Below the pieces are notes generated by a model. The model was given only the letters and a program-made list of their open reading frames with translations. It was not told the DNA's origin and searched no databases. Below, piece after piece: positions 47,826 to 56,135 of a stretch of 64,000 nt of DNA (its first letter is position 1; every line of letters starts with the position of its first letter). Origin of the DNA: Anaerolineales bacterium (GTDB taxonomy: Bacteria > Chloroflexota > Anaerolineae > 4572-78 > J111); the NCBI GenBank assembly GCA_020634855.1, contig JACKAU010000011.1, positions 124,001-188,000 on the forward strand, written 5' to 3'. Both the position numbers and the translations under genes were made by a program.

Positions 47826-47907
47826 GCGATAGTATCGCTATTATGCGGTCGCACCCAATTTAATTGTCAGCGGTTCGGTTCAGGAACTTATAAATCGCGC
47901 AGAAATC
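47826..47907. repeat. 82-bp direct repeat, right copy; includes the true 3' end of garR
   Basis: Partner of 27890-27971. It overlaps the last 48 bases of the GarR-type gene and 34 bp beyond it. The outer left part contains CGCTATTATGCG, the counterpart of the better palindrome ACCGCAATTGTGCGGT in the left copy. The two copies lie in the same orientation 19.9 kb apart and enclose the catabolic locus. Confidence 0.85.
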
Positions 47908-48729
47908 CTCGTCTCCCAGCCCATTCTGATCGGCCAGGCGGTAGAGTTCTTTGGTCGCGTTAGCCACCGGCATGGCCGCACCGGCCTCGAAGGCCGCGAC
48001 CGAGGCCAGGTGCATATCCTTTTGCATCCAGCGTAAGGGGAACTGCGCCTCGTAATCGTCCTGCTCAATTTTCGGGCGCTTGCCGGCCAGAAAAGGCGCC
48101 GCCACCGCGCTGCCGACCAACGTGTTCAATAACATTTCCTGCGATAGCCCCAGTGCCTGACCCAAGGCCATACTTTCGGCAAAGATGGCCATCGATGCGC
48201 CCAGCATGGAGTTGACGACCACCTTGAGCGAGACGCCCATGCCGTGACCGCCAACGTGAGCTACTCTTTGACCCATCAGCTTAAAATAGGGATCGGCCTC
48301 GGCCACATCACTCGGCTCACCGCCGACGATGAAAACCAACTCGGCATTCTGGGCTTGGGGTTTGGTGCCGGCTACCGGGGCATCGACATGGCGGATGCCC
48401 CGCGCTTGCGCCGCTGCCACCATTTCGCGGGCAAAAGTGGGGTTGACCGTGCTGCAATCGATCCACAGCGTATTCGGCTGGAGATGTTCGAGAAACCCAT
48501 CCGGGCCGAGTGCCGTCGCCGCGACCGCTTCCGGGTGGGCCAGCATAGTAAACACGATATCGACCGAACCCATTTCGCTGGGGCTATCGGTCCAGACCGC
48601 ACCCTGTTCCAGCAACGTCGCCGCTTTGTCCTTGGTGCGGTTGTGGATGACTAATTCCACGCCGCCTTGTAACAGGTTAGCCGCCATCCGGCTGCCCATA
48701 ATGCCCAGGCCAATAAATCCGATTTTCAT
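47860..48729 (-). CDS. GarR/3-hydroxyisobutyrate dehydrogenase-type NAD(P) oxidoreductase
   Basis: 289 residues. The N-terminal Rossmann motif 'IGFIGLGIMGSRMAANLL' is followed by 'WIDCSTVNPTFAREMVAAAQ', 'HVDAPVAGTKPQAQNAELVF', the catalytic-lysine region 'GVSLKVVVNSMLGASMAIFA' and 'FPLRWMQKDMHLASVAAFEA'. Family members reduce tartronate semialdehyde or oxidise 3-hydroxyacids. AAGGAG precedes the ATG. It is convergent with the Gfo/Idh gene, and its last codons are duplicated at 27890-27971. Confidence 0.9.
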   Translation of the reverse strand: MKIGFIGLGIMGSRMAANLLQGGVELVIHNRTKDKAATLLEQGAVWTDSPSEMGSVDIVFTMLAHPEAVAATALGPDGFLEHLQPNTLWIDCSTVNPTFAREMVAAAQARGIRHVDAPVAGTKPQAQNAELVFIVGGEPSDVAEADPYFKLMGQRVAHVGGHGMGVSLKVVVNSMLGASMAIFAESMALGQALGLSQEMLLNTLVGSAVAAPFLAGKRPKIEQDDYEAQFPLRWMQKDMHLASVAAFEAGAAMPVANATKELYRLADQNGLGDEDFCAIYKFLNRTADN

Positions 48730-48873
48730 TTTGATTCTCCTTTTTGGGTTGATGGATGGATGGTTGGATAGTTAGTTGGTTGGGATTTAGTTGGCAATCA
48801 ACAGTTTGGCAAACGAACAAACAGATCTGCCACCCAACCCATTAATAACCCCAGTTCGATAATCAAAGTTGAC

Positions 48874-49033
48874 CATGTCATTTCGAAGCCGGAGGCGTAG
48901 AAATCCTTAGACGTTGATATAAATGAAGCATTTGCAGGAGAAAATTGGCATTGTCGCTTCCAATTTTGCCAGCCAAACCACTTTTTGTTGTATTGTCACA
49001 GGGATTTCTCCGCTGGCGCTACGAAATGACATG
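48874..49033. repeat. 160-bp MITE-like palindromic element, copy B
   Basis: The ends CATGTCATTTCG and CGAAATGACATG are perfect inverted repeats. Its right arm, reversed, matches the left arm of copy A (5813-5978) over about 43 bp, and its left arm matches copy A's right arm, so the copies are inverted relative to each other. It lies in the 436-bp gene-free gap between garR and an alpha/beta hydrolase. No coding capacity. Confidence 0.8.
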
Positions 49034-49165
49034 ATGATCGTCTATTTCCGAACGCAAGTTAATAAAAAGTTTAACGGAGTACCGACAAAATGACCTTATC
49101 AAATGTTAATTTTAGCCGGTGGGTTCGGAGCGTCATGTTCGCGTTTAACGTCAAGTCCACATCAC

Positions 49166-50287
49166 CTACGTTTCGTTAAGCCACTCTAGCATCACATCCA
49201 AAGCTAAACCGATATTCCCTATCTGGCAATGCTGGTCGGCATGCTCCGCTTTCGTGAATATCCGCGTGGTAATTGATTGGGCGTGGGTCAAGGCTTGCTG
49301 CTGCTTGTAGAGCAATTTTGGCGGCTGAAACGCATCGTTTTCGCCGCAGAGAAGTAACACATCCTGGTCAACCAAGTCTGAATGCAGATGGTCTTTGTTC
49401 ATCCCCAGCATCCAGTGGACCGCATCGATAGGCTCCTGTTTCTGGGTGATAAAAAGCGCATGATTGATGGTGTGCTTCAATCGTCCACTCGACATTTTGA
49501 GCCGGACCAGAAAATTCATCAGACTGCGCCATTTGATCAACTCGTAGACCAGGCCTCTATTGAAACCGCCGGCCAGTTCCATCCAATCATAAACCGGCGG
49601 AAACGAGATAACGCGTTTGATCCGCTTTTCAAAGGCTGCCGCTCGAATGGCCCAATACCCGCCCATCGAGACGCCGATCAGGGTCGCGTCCAAAACACCG
49701 AAATGGTCTAAGACGGCGCCGGTCGGTTTCTCCCAATCGTGGTCGAACGGAAGCCCGTACTTTCGAAGAGCCGCGCCCTGGCCCGGCCCCTCAAAAGCGA
49801 TGACGTCATAACCGGCTGCCGCAAAATAAGCCCACATACAGTAGAATTCCTCGATGAACGAGTCGAACCCGCCACAGGCGAGTATAGTTCCTTTTTTTCG
49901 GTCGCTTGTGGGATTGGCAGGCAAGCGCATCGCCGGGAGGTAACTCCCGGCATAAACGACTTCGTGGCGTTCGATGGGGTCTTCGGCGAATGCGCGATAA
50001 AAGCAATCACGAAACTGATCGTAAAGGGGTAGCTTATTTTTATCGTACGGTTCCACCAAAAATTCCGCAGCCCGATAGTAGAACGCCGCGTTCTTAAGCC
50101 GATTTTGAGCCACAGACTCCTCAGCCAACTGCGTGAAGGCGGCGACATAATCCGCAAAGGTTTTTGTCCGCGAACCCACGTGTTCGATATCTGTTTTGCG
50201 GGTGTAGCCGAGCGAATACCACCTATTCAATTGATAGTTGATGAAGGCATCTTTATGAAAGTTGAAATACCCGACCGGTAGATTCAT
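49166..50287 (-). CDS. Alpha/beta hydrolase (FrsA-like/DUF1100-type esterase)
   Basis: 373 residues. A helical N-terminal region of about 130 residues ('FTQLAEESVAQNRLKNAAFY') precedes an alpha/beta-hydrolase domain with 'GTILACGGFDSFIEEFYCMW', 'YDVIAFEGPGQGAALRKYGL', the nucleophile elbow 'LIGVSMGGYWAIRAA', Asp in 'LLLCGENDAFQ' and His in 'TKAEHADQHCQIGN'. This layout resembles FrsA and 2,6-dihydroxypseudooxynicotine hydrolase. Substrate unknown. No strong ribosome site was seen before the ATG. Confidence 0.8.
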   Translation of the reverse strand: MNLPVGYFNFHKDAFINYQLNRWYSLGYTRKTDIEHVGSRTKTFADYVAAFTQLAEESVAQNRLKNAAFYYRAAEFLVEPYDKNKLPLYDQFRDCFYRAFAEDPIERHEVVYAGSYLPAMRLPANPTSDRKKGTILACGGFDSFIEEFYCMWAYFAAAGYDVIAFEGPGQGAALRKYGLPFDHDWEKPTGAVLDHFGVLDATLIGVSMGGYWAIRAAAFEKRIKRVISFPPVYDWMELAGGFNRGLVYELIKWRSLMNFLVRLKMSSGRLKHTINHALFITQKQEPIDAVHWMLGMNKDHLHSDLVDQDVLLLCGENDAFQPPKLLYKQQQALTHAQSITTRIFTKAEHADQHCQIGNIGLALDVMLEWLNET

Positions 50288-50422
50288 TTTAGCCCGACTA
50301 TATCCTTAGGTCAGGTATTGTATTTCTTATTGAGATAACATACAAGTCATAACGATCTACCCCCACAGACCTAAACATCATTGCCTAACTTTAGCTGGCC
50401 TCAAAAAAAGAAAGAACAACAC

Positions 50423-51079
50423 CTAATCACAGTGCAGTTCTTGCTTCGTCTCAAAAGAGTTCTCCAATTTTTCCACTCGAGCGCTCAGCGAGGTGAGAGT
50501 CGCCAACAGCACGTCGGCCAGTTGGCCGTTTTCCAGACCCGGTTTGACGTCATCCTGGCGCACCCCATCCCGCTTGATGATCTTGCCGGGGACGCCGACC
50601 ACCACCGAGTTGGGCGGCACCGGCTTGATGACCACCGCGTTGGCCCCAATCCGGCTGTCCCGACCAACGACAACGGGGCCGAGAATTTTGGCCCCGGCCC
50701 CAATAACAACGCCATCCTCGATTGTCGGATGGCGCTTGACTTTGTGCCCACTGAGACCGCCCAGGGTCACACCGTGGTACATGGTGACATCGTCACCTAC
50801 CTCAGCCGTTTCGCCGATCACAACCCCCATCCCGTGGTCGATAAACAGTCCTCGACCAATGATCGCACCGGGATGGATCTCGATGCCCGTCAGCCAACGC
50901 GTCAGTTGAGATAAGCAGCGGGCTAGAAATTTGGCATTTTTAATCCACAGCCAATGCGTTAGGCGATGACTCCAGATGGCGTGTAGACCGGGATAGGATA
51001 ACACAACCTCCGGCACACTGCGGGCGGCCGGGTCGCGATCAAAAACAACCTCGATGTCATGGCGCAGCGTGTTTAGCAT
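50423..51079 (-). CDS. cysE: Serine O-acetyltransferase
   Basis: 218 residues. The helical N-terminal part ('VLSYPGLHAIWSHRLTHWLW') is followed by a left-handed beta-helix with hexapeptide repeats: 'EIHPGAIIGRGLFIDHGMGV', 'VIGETAEVGDDVTMYHGVTL' and 'HPTIEDGVVIGAGAKILGPV'. It makes O-acetylserine from serine and acetyl-CoA for cysteine synthesis. It lies 94 bp downstream of cysK on the same strand, forming a cysteine biosynthesis pair. The C-terminal tail (about 185-218) is charged and helical, different from the CysK-binding Ile tail of E. coli CysE. Confidence 0.93.
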   Translation of the reverse strand: MLNTLRHDIEVVFDRDPAARSVPEVVLSYPGLHAIWSHRLTHWLWIKNAKFLARCLSQLTRWLTGIEIHPGAIIGRGLFIDHGMGVVIGETAEVGDDVTMYHGVTLGGLSGHKVKRHPTIEDGVVIGAGAKILGPVVVGRDSRIGANAVVIKPVPPNSVVVGVPGKIIKRDGVRQDDVKPGLENGQLADVLLATLTSLSARVEKLENSFETKQELHCD

Positions 51080-51173
51080 GATCTATTCCCCCCCAGCAAA
51101 TAGCGGGCCGAGCCCTGGCCTGGTGCTTCAGAGCAAAATCGCGTTTTCATTTTTATCAACCATTTCCGCCGAT

Positions 51174-52106
51174 TTAATCGGCCAGGTCGGCATAGAGAGG
51201 CGTACTGAGATAACGCTCGCCAAAGGAGGGGATAATCGTCACCAGCAATTTGCCCTCATTTTCCGGTCGGCGGGCCACTTGCAGCGCCGCCCAAACGGCT
51301 GCCCCCGATGAAATGCCGACCAGCAATCCTTCTTGGCTCGCCATCTGACGAGCGGTATTGAAAGCATCGTCGGCCTCCACCCGCACCACTTCATCGTAAA
51401 TCTCGGTGTTGAGTACCTTCGGAATAAAACCGGCGCCGATGCCCTGGATGGGATGCGGGCCTTTCTCACCACCGGACAGCACCGGCGAACCGGCCGGCTC
51501 GACAGCAACTACTTTCACACTCGGCTTCCGGCTTTTAAGCACCTCGCCGGTGCCGGTAATGGTGCCGCCGGTGCCGATTCCGGCCACTAAAATATCGACC
51601 TGGCCATCGGTGTCACGCCAGATCTCCTCGGCGGTGGTTTGGCGATGGATTTCGGGGTTGGCCGGGTTTTCAAACTGCTGGGGAATAAAATAACGGGGGT
51701 CGGCGGCGGCCATCTCCTGCGCCTTTTGGATAGCGCCGTTCATTCCCTGAGCGCCGGGGGTTAGAATCAGTTCGGCGCCGAACGCTCGCAGCAGCATCCG
51801 TCGCTCTTTGCTCATGGTGTCGGGCATAACCAAGGTGCAGCGGTAACCGCGAGCGGCGCACACAAACGCCAGCGCGATGCCGGTGTTACCGCTGGTCGGT
51901 TCCAAAACGATGGTATCCGGCTTGATCAACCCCGCTTCTTCGGCGGCATTGATCATCGCCACCCCGATGCGGTCTTTAACACTGTGGGCCGGGTTTTGAT
52001 ACTCCAGCTTGACCACCACATCGGCCACACAATCTTTACTCAGCCGTTGCAGCCGCACGAGCGGCGTGTTGCCAATCAGCTCGGTTACATCATTTGCAAT
52101 CTTCAT
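51174..52106 (-). CDS. cysK: Cysteine synthase A (O-acetylserine sulfhydrylase)
   Basis: 310-residue PLP enzyme. The PLP lysine is in 'YQNPAHSVKDRIGVAMI', the substrate loop is 'VLEPTSGNTGIALAF', the phosphate-binding loop is 'VAGIGTGGTITGTGEVLK', and 'LLVGISSGAAVWAALQVARR' follows. It converts O-acetylserine and sulfide to cysteine. GAGGAGAAA lies before the ATG. First of the cysK-cysE pair. Confidence 0.95.
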   Translation of the reverse strand: MKIANDVTELIGNTPLVRLQRLSKDCVADVVVKLEYQNPAHSVKDRIGVAMINAAEEAGLIKPDTIVLEPTSGNTGIALAFVCAARGYRCTLVMPDTMSKERRMLLRAFGAELILTPGAQGMNGAIQKAQEMAAADPRYFIPQQFENPANPEIHRQTTAEEIWRDTDGQVDILVAGIGTGGTITGTGEVLKSRKPSVKVVAVEPAGSPVLSGGEKGPHPIQGIGAGFIPKVLNTEIYDEVVRVEADDAFNTARQMASQEGLLVGISSGAAVWAALQVARRPENEGKLLVTIIPSFGERYLSTPLYADLAD

Positions 52107-52301
52107 GAGATTTCTCCTCTCTCATACTAATAAAGGTTTTGGATTTTTGATGACAGTCACGGATGGCTGTATTTTTATTCGCGCGCCATCGGGCTGATTG
52201 GGTCTGAGTCTCGGCGACCAGTTTAATTAGCGTAGCACTAAGGCCAAGCAAAGTCAAAAACTTTTTTCTATCCCTTAACCCCGAAAATAAAGATGCGGAG
52301 C

Positions 52302-52345
52302 ATCAAAGGAGAGCTTTGATCGGATATGACAAAGCAAGCTTTGTC
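52302..52345. terminator. Tandem short hairpins between response regulator and cysK
   Basis: ATCAAAG-GAGAG-CTTTGAT (52302-52320) is followed by GACAAAGC-AA-GCTTTGTC (52328-52345). They could end the response-regulator transcript arriving from the right, though no U-run is present. GACAAAGCAAGCTTT recurs exactly within the terminator at 62678-62714. The remaining gap between 52107 and 52502 shows no gene or recognised riboswitch. Confidence 0.4.
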
Positions 52346-52502
52346 GCTCCGCTACATCCTCATTGTCGGCGCTAAACTGAGGTTCTACTGCACACCTCTA
52401 TGGTTGAGCCGTCATTTAACGCCCAATAAAAGCAATGAACCGAGGTCGAGTGACTTCAGTTCACTTATTGATAATCGAATATTCAAATGATCAGGATACG
52501 CC

Positions 52503-53150
52503 CTACATCACTTCACTCCCCAGGCCGTGCTGAATGGCGATAACGGCGGCCTGGGTGCGATCCGAAACATCGAGTTTGGCGAAAATGGCGCTGACGTGGT
52601 TGCGCACGGTGCCTTCCGACAGGTGCAGCCGTTCGGCGATGTCGGCGTTGGTGAAGCCGCGGGCCACTAAACGCAGGACATCGGCCTCGCGCTCGGTTAA
52701 TTTGTCGGTGAGGAGGGTAGAGGCGGAGGCGTGAGACCCCGCCACTTGAGTCAATACTTTGCCGGCGACGGCGGGATCGAGAAAGGTTTTGCCGGTGACC
52801 GTCCCTCTGACGGCTTTGATGACCTCTTCGCGGGGGGTATCTTTAAGCAGATAGCCCGACGCGCCGGCCCGGATGGCGTCAAAAACCCACTCATCATCAT
52901 CATACGTGGTCAGCACCAACACTTTAACGTGAGGGTAGTGGGTTCGAATGTGGCGGGTGGCTTCGATACCGTTCAGCCCTGGCATCTTTAAATCCATCAA
53001 CACCAGATCGGGCTGCGTTTTTTCCACAAGCTCGACGGCTTCCGTGCCATCTTGGGCCTGGCCTGAGACCTCAATATCTTTTTCCAATTTCAGCAGCATT
53101 TCCAGACCATCGCGAATAATAGCCTGGTCATCGCAAATCAATACTTTCAT
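52503..53150 (-). CDS. NarL/LuxR-type response regulator
   Basis: 215 residues. The receiver domain has 'VLICDDQAIIRDGLEMLLKL', the phospho-acceptor Asp in 'PDLVLMDLKMPGLNGIEATR' and the Lys of 'GYLLKDTPREEVI'. A LuxR-type helix-turn-helix follows at about 148-205 ('LTEREADVLRLVARGFTNAD', 'LHLSEGTVRNHVSAIFAKLD'). It overlaps the histidine kinase gene by 4 nt (ATGA). It probably controls the divergent MacAB-type operon through the palindrome at 54456-54475 (inference). Confidence 0.92.
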   Translation of the reverse strand: MKVLICDDQAIIRDGLEMLLKLEKDIEVSGQAQDGTEAVELVEKTQPDLVLMDLKMPGLNGIEATRHIRTHYPHVKVLVLTTYDDDEWVFDAIRAGASGYLLKDTPREEVIKAVRGTVTGKTFLDPAVAGKVLTQVAGSHASASTLLTDKLTEREADVLRLVARGFTNADIAERLHLSEGTVRNHVSAIFAKLDVSDRTQAAVIAIQHGLGSEVM

Positions 53151-54379
53151 GCGTCTACGTCCTTTATCGTCAACCTAATGGTTGTACCCCGGCCAGGTTG
53201 GCTCTCAATAGCCAGTTGGCCGCCGGCCAACTGCGCTCGCTCGCGCATGCCGGCCAAACCAAAGTGCTCGGTCTGATCGATGGGCTGCGGCTTGAACCCC
53301 CGGCCGTCATCTTGCACCAGCAGTGACACGCCATGCCCGTTGGCGGTCAGATGAACCTTCAGGTTTTGGGCGTTGGCGTGGTGGGTCACATTGGCGACGG
53401 CCTCTTGAGCCACGCGATAGATACCCTGCTCAACATCTGGCGACATGGATGGAATCGACTCAGACACGGCCAGGTCAAGGGTTAGATTGGCCCGGTGAGC
53501 CGCCGACTTGGCCATTTTTGACAGCGCTAAACTCAAGCCCAAATCATCCAGAGGCGTGGCCCGGAGCGACTTCAAGGCCCGGCGGGTTTCTTGCAAGCCG
53601 GAGCGGGTCGCGTCCAGCGATCGATCTAACATCGTCTGGGCGGCGGACGCATCGACGTCCCAATACGCTTTGACGGTTTCCAATTGGACGGTTAACGCGC
53701 TCAAGGTATGGGCCAGGGTATCGTGCAACTCTCGCGCCATTCGGTTTCGTTCTCGGCTAATGGTCAAATGCTCCAAGGTGCTGGCGTAGTGGGCTAACTG
53801 GGTGTTGGCCTGTTCAAGAGTGTCCTGCTGGATACGGAGTTGGGTGATGAGGGCATTGATAAAATAACCTACCACCACAAAACTAATGGTTTGGATGGCC
53901 GTACCCAACAGTTCAAAGAAAAAGGGGCGGGTCAGCGGCCCGACGGCCAAAACTAATATCCCCAGATTGAGCAAGGCGGTGCCTAGACAAAAGAAAGCCA
54001 CATGCCGCCAGCTATATTGCCAGGCCGTCAACACTAAAGCCAGGAGCAAGACCGTAAACGCGCCGACGGAGATGATCGGCCCCGGCAGAGATTCAGGGGT
54101 CAGCAAATACTTACTCACTGTGGGCAAAACCGTCATCAAGATAATAAGGAAAGGCAAAAAGGCTCGACCTAACCATTCCTGACCCCGCTCCCACAAGGCT
54201 AGCCCTAAAATAATCAACGCGGTCAGACCGTTGACCACATAATATCCGTAGGCGAACTGACGGTTGGGCGGCGTTATATTCCAGTCAATTACGGCTAATA
54301 CCAGCAAATACCCCAGCCACAGGCCGGCGGCAATACGGAGTAATTGACTTACACTGACTTTTGTTTCTGTCGCATTCAT
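53147..54379 (-). CDS. Sensor histidine kinase (HisKA_3, NarL-type partner)
   Basis: 410 residues from the ATG at 54379. A TTG at 54397 is in frame but lies on a TATAAT-like -10 element (TTGTGTTATAAT), so the mRNA may be almost leaderless. About six transmembrane helices fill residues 1-180. The dimerisation and phospho-acceptor motif 'RNRMARELHDTLAHTLSALT' and the ATP-binding segment 'LLVQDDGRGFKPQP' with 'GLAGMRERAQLAGGQLAIES' follow. With no large extracellular domain it resembles intramembrane sensors that watch the membrane or an adjacent transporter. Confidence 0.9.
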   Translation of the reverse strand: MNATETKVSVSQLLRIAAGLWLGYLLVLAVIDWNITPPNRQFAYGYYVVNGLTALIILGLALWERGQEWLGRAFLPFLIILMTVLPTVSKYLLTPESLPGPIISVGAFTVLLLALVLTAWQYSWRHVAFFCLGTALLNLGILVLAVGPLTRPFFFELLGTAIQTISFVVVGYFINALITQLRIQQDTLEQANTQLAHYASTLEHLTISRERNRMARELHDTLAHTLSALTVQLETVKAYWDVDASAAQTMLDRSLDATRSGLQETRRALKSLRATPLDDLGLSLALSKMAKSAAHRANLTLDLAVSESIPSMSPDVEQGIYRVAQEAVANVTHHANAQNLKVHLTANGHGVSLLVQDDGRGFKPQPIDQTEHFGLAGMRERAQLAGGQLAIESQPGRGTTIRLTIKDVDA

Positions 54380-54455
54380 ACCGCCATTATAACACAAAAT
54401 TTATAGCCACGTCTTGTATTTCCGGTCATTGTTTAGGCGGTTCAGGTATGATCGG

Positions 54456-54475
54456 TGTCACGGGTGTTTGTGACA
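54456..54475. promoter_or_regulatory. Palindrome TGTCAC-N8-GTGACA, candidate response-regulator site
   Basis: A perfect 6-bp inverted repeat with an 8-bp spacer in the 336-bp region between the divergent histidine kinase gene and the adaptor gene. The half-site spacing suits a dimeric NarL-family regulator. It is 77 bp from the kinase start and 241 bp from the adaptor start, so it could control either or both. Confidence 0.5.
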
Positions 54476-54715
54476 AAAATCACCCCTCCCGATGACAAGT
54501 CGTGATTATGAACACTGTTGGCGATCCGGTTTATTTGATAGACTATGGGCAACACGCTGAGAAGAAAGTTGTGGTAATGAACAATGAGCCGTTCTCCATT
54601 ATTTCAAACGCTTTTCAAATTGATTTGATTTCAATATCTAATACAACCCAAACCAGATTTGCCGAGAAAAAGAGCACAACCCATTGCTTACACTGTAATG
54701 AAGGAGATTCTACCT

Positions 54716-56110
54716 ATGAAACGTATTCTATTTACTGTGGTCATTCTGGCCGTACTGGCCGCCGCCGGATGGTACGGCTATCAAACCTATTTTACAACGG
54801 CTGAACCCAAAAGCCTGGCCGAAGATCCCGGAGTTGAGATCGTGACCGTCGGCAGCGACACCATTGAAAAGACCGTCAGCGCCACCGGCAGCATCGAGCC
54901 TGAAGCTGAAGTAGAGATGAAGTTCGAAACAGGCGGTACCGTGGATGAGGTGTTGGTTAAGCAAGGTCAAGTAATCACCGCTGGCACCGTGTTAGCCAAG
55001 CTGGATACCACCGACCTGGAACGGGCGGTGCGCAGCGCCCAAATCGACCTGGATCAGGCCGAAGCCAATTTGAAACAACTTTCTGAGCCGGAGCTGGCCG
55101 AAAAAATAACCGCCGCCCAGGCCGCGGTCGAGAGCGCACAGCTTGATCTGGCCGAATTACAAGACGGGCCTGATCCCGACGATGTAACCAAAGCTGAGGT
55201 GACCCTGAAGCAAAATGAAATCACCCTCCAAGAGGCACAATGGGCTTACGATCAGGTCTCCTATCGAGGCGATGTGGGGGCGATGTCCCAATCCAACGAT
55301 CTGCAAGATGCAACCCTGGCTTATGAATCGGCCGTAGCCGACTACAACCTGGCCGTCAAAGAGGCCACCCCAGCCGAGCTGGCTTCGGCCCGTTCTACCC
55401 TGGCCAACGCCAAATCAAGCCTAGCCGAACTGCTCCAGGAACCTAGCGCTGCCGAAATTGCGGCCCAACAAGCCAACGTTGACAAGGCTGAACTGAACTT
55501 GGAAGAAGCCCTGGCCAATCTCAATGGGGCCGATCTGGTGGCCCCCACCGGCGGAGTGGTGCTGCAAGTGAACATCGAACCGGGCGAACGAGTGATGGAT
55601 GACGCCGATGACGCCGCCTTGACCATTGCCGATACCTCCACCTATTTGCTTAAAATGGAAGTGGACGAACTGGACATCGGCCAAGTGCGCCAGGGCCAAA
55701 AAGCCGCCGTCACGCTCGACTCCTTTACCGGTCAAACGTTTGAGGGGACCGTCACCGATATCTCACCCAGCCCCTCCAGTGAAGATGCGGACAGCATTGT
55801 CACTTATGAGGTCACCATTACCCTGGACGCGCCGGGCGAGAGTAACGGCTTTTTAACGGGAATGACGGCCAGCGCCAATATCGAAACCGAAGTTCTGGAC
55901 GATGCGGTAGTCATTCCGACCCGCGCCATCCAATCGGCGCAGGTTGATGGTGAGGCGGTGACCTACGTGGAAACCTTAAACCCGCAGGGCAGTACGACGC
56001 GGGTGGAAATTGAAACCGGGCTGCGCAGCGGTTCGATGACGGAAGTGACCGCCGGTTTACAACCCGGCGACCAGATCGTCATCCGACAACAAACTGAAAT
56101 GAACTTGTAA
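54716..56110 (+). CDS. MacA/HlyD-type periplasmic adaptor of ABC exporter
   Basis: 464 residues from the ATG at 54716, with AAGGAG 8 nt upstream; the upstream in-frame ATG at 54659 lacks one. The N-terminal membrane anchor is 'ILFTVVILAVLAAAGWYGY'. Then come the barrel-sandwich start 'KTVSATGSIEPEAEVEMKFE', a long coiled-coil hairpin (about 100-225, Ala/Gln/Glu-rich), the second lipoyl half 'DLVAPTGGVVLQVNIEPGER' and a beta-barrel part. It links to a MacB-type ATPase and permease directly downstream. With no outer-membrane channel nearby, it probably works in a cell without a TolC partner. Confidence 0.9.
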   Translation: MKRILFTVVILAVLAAAGWYGYQTYFTTAEPKSLAEDPGVEIVTVGSDTIEKTVSATGSIEPEAEVEMKFETGGTVDEVLVKQGQVITAGTVLAKLDTTDLERAVRSAQIDLDQAEANLKQLSEPELAEKITAAQAAVESAQLDLAELQDGPDPDDVTKAEVTLKQNEITLQEAQWAYDQVSYRGDVGAMSQSNDLQDATLAYESAVADYNLAVKEATPAELASARSTLANAKSSLAELLQEPSAAEIAAQQANVDKAELNLEEALANLNGADLVAPTGGVVLQVNIEPGERVMDDADDAALTIADTSTYLLKMEVDELDIGQVRQGQKAAVTLDSFTGQTFEGTVTDISPSPSSEDADSIVTYEVTITLDAPGESNGFLTGMTASANIETEVLDDAVVIPTRAIQSAQVDGEAVTYVETLNPQGSTTRVEIETGLRSGSMTEVTAGLQPGDQIVIRQQTEMNL

Positions 56111-56135
56111 TCGGGCTAAATGGGAAGATAGAATA

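Noticed and set aside
52107..52250. Possible SAM or other sulfur-related riboswitch upstream of cysK
   Set aside because: The expected conserved SAM-I or T-box elements were not found in the cysK leader.
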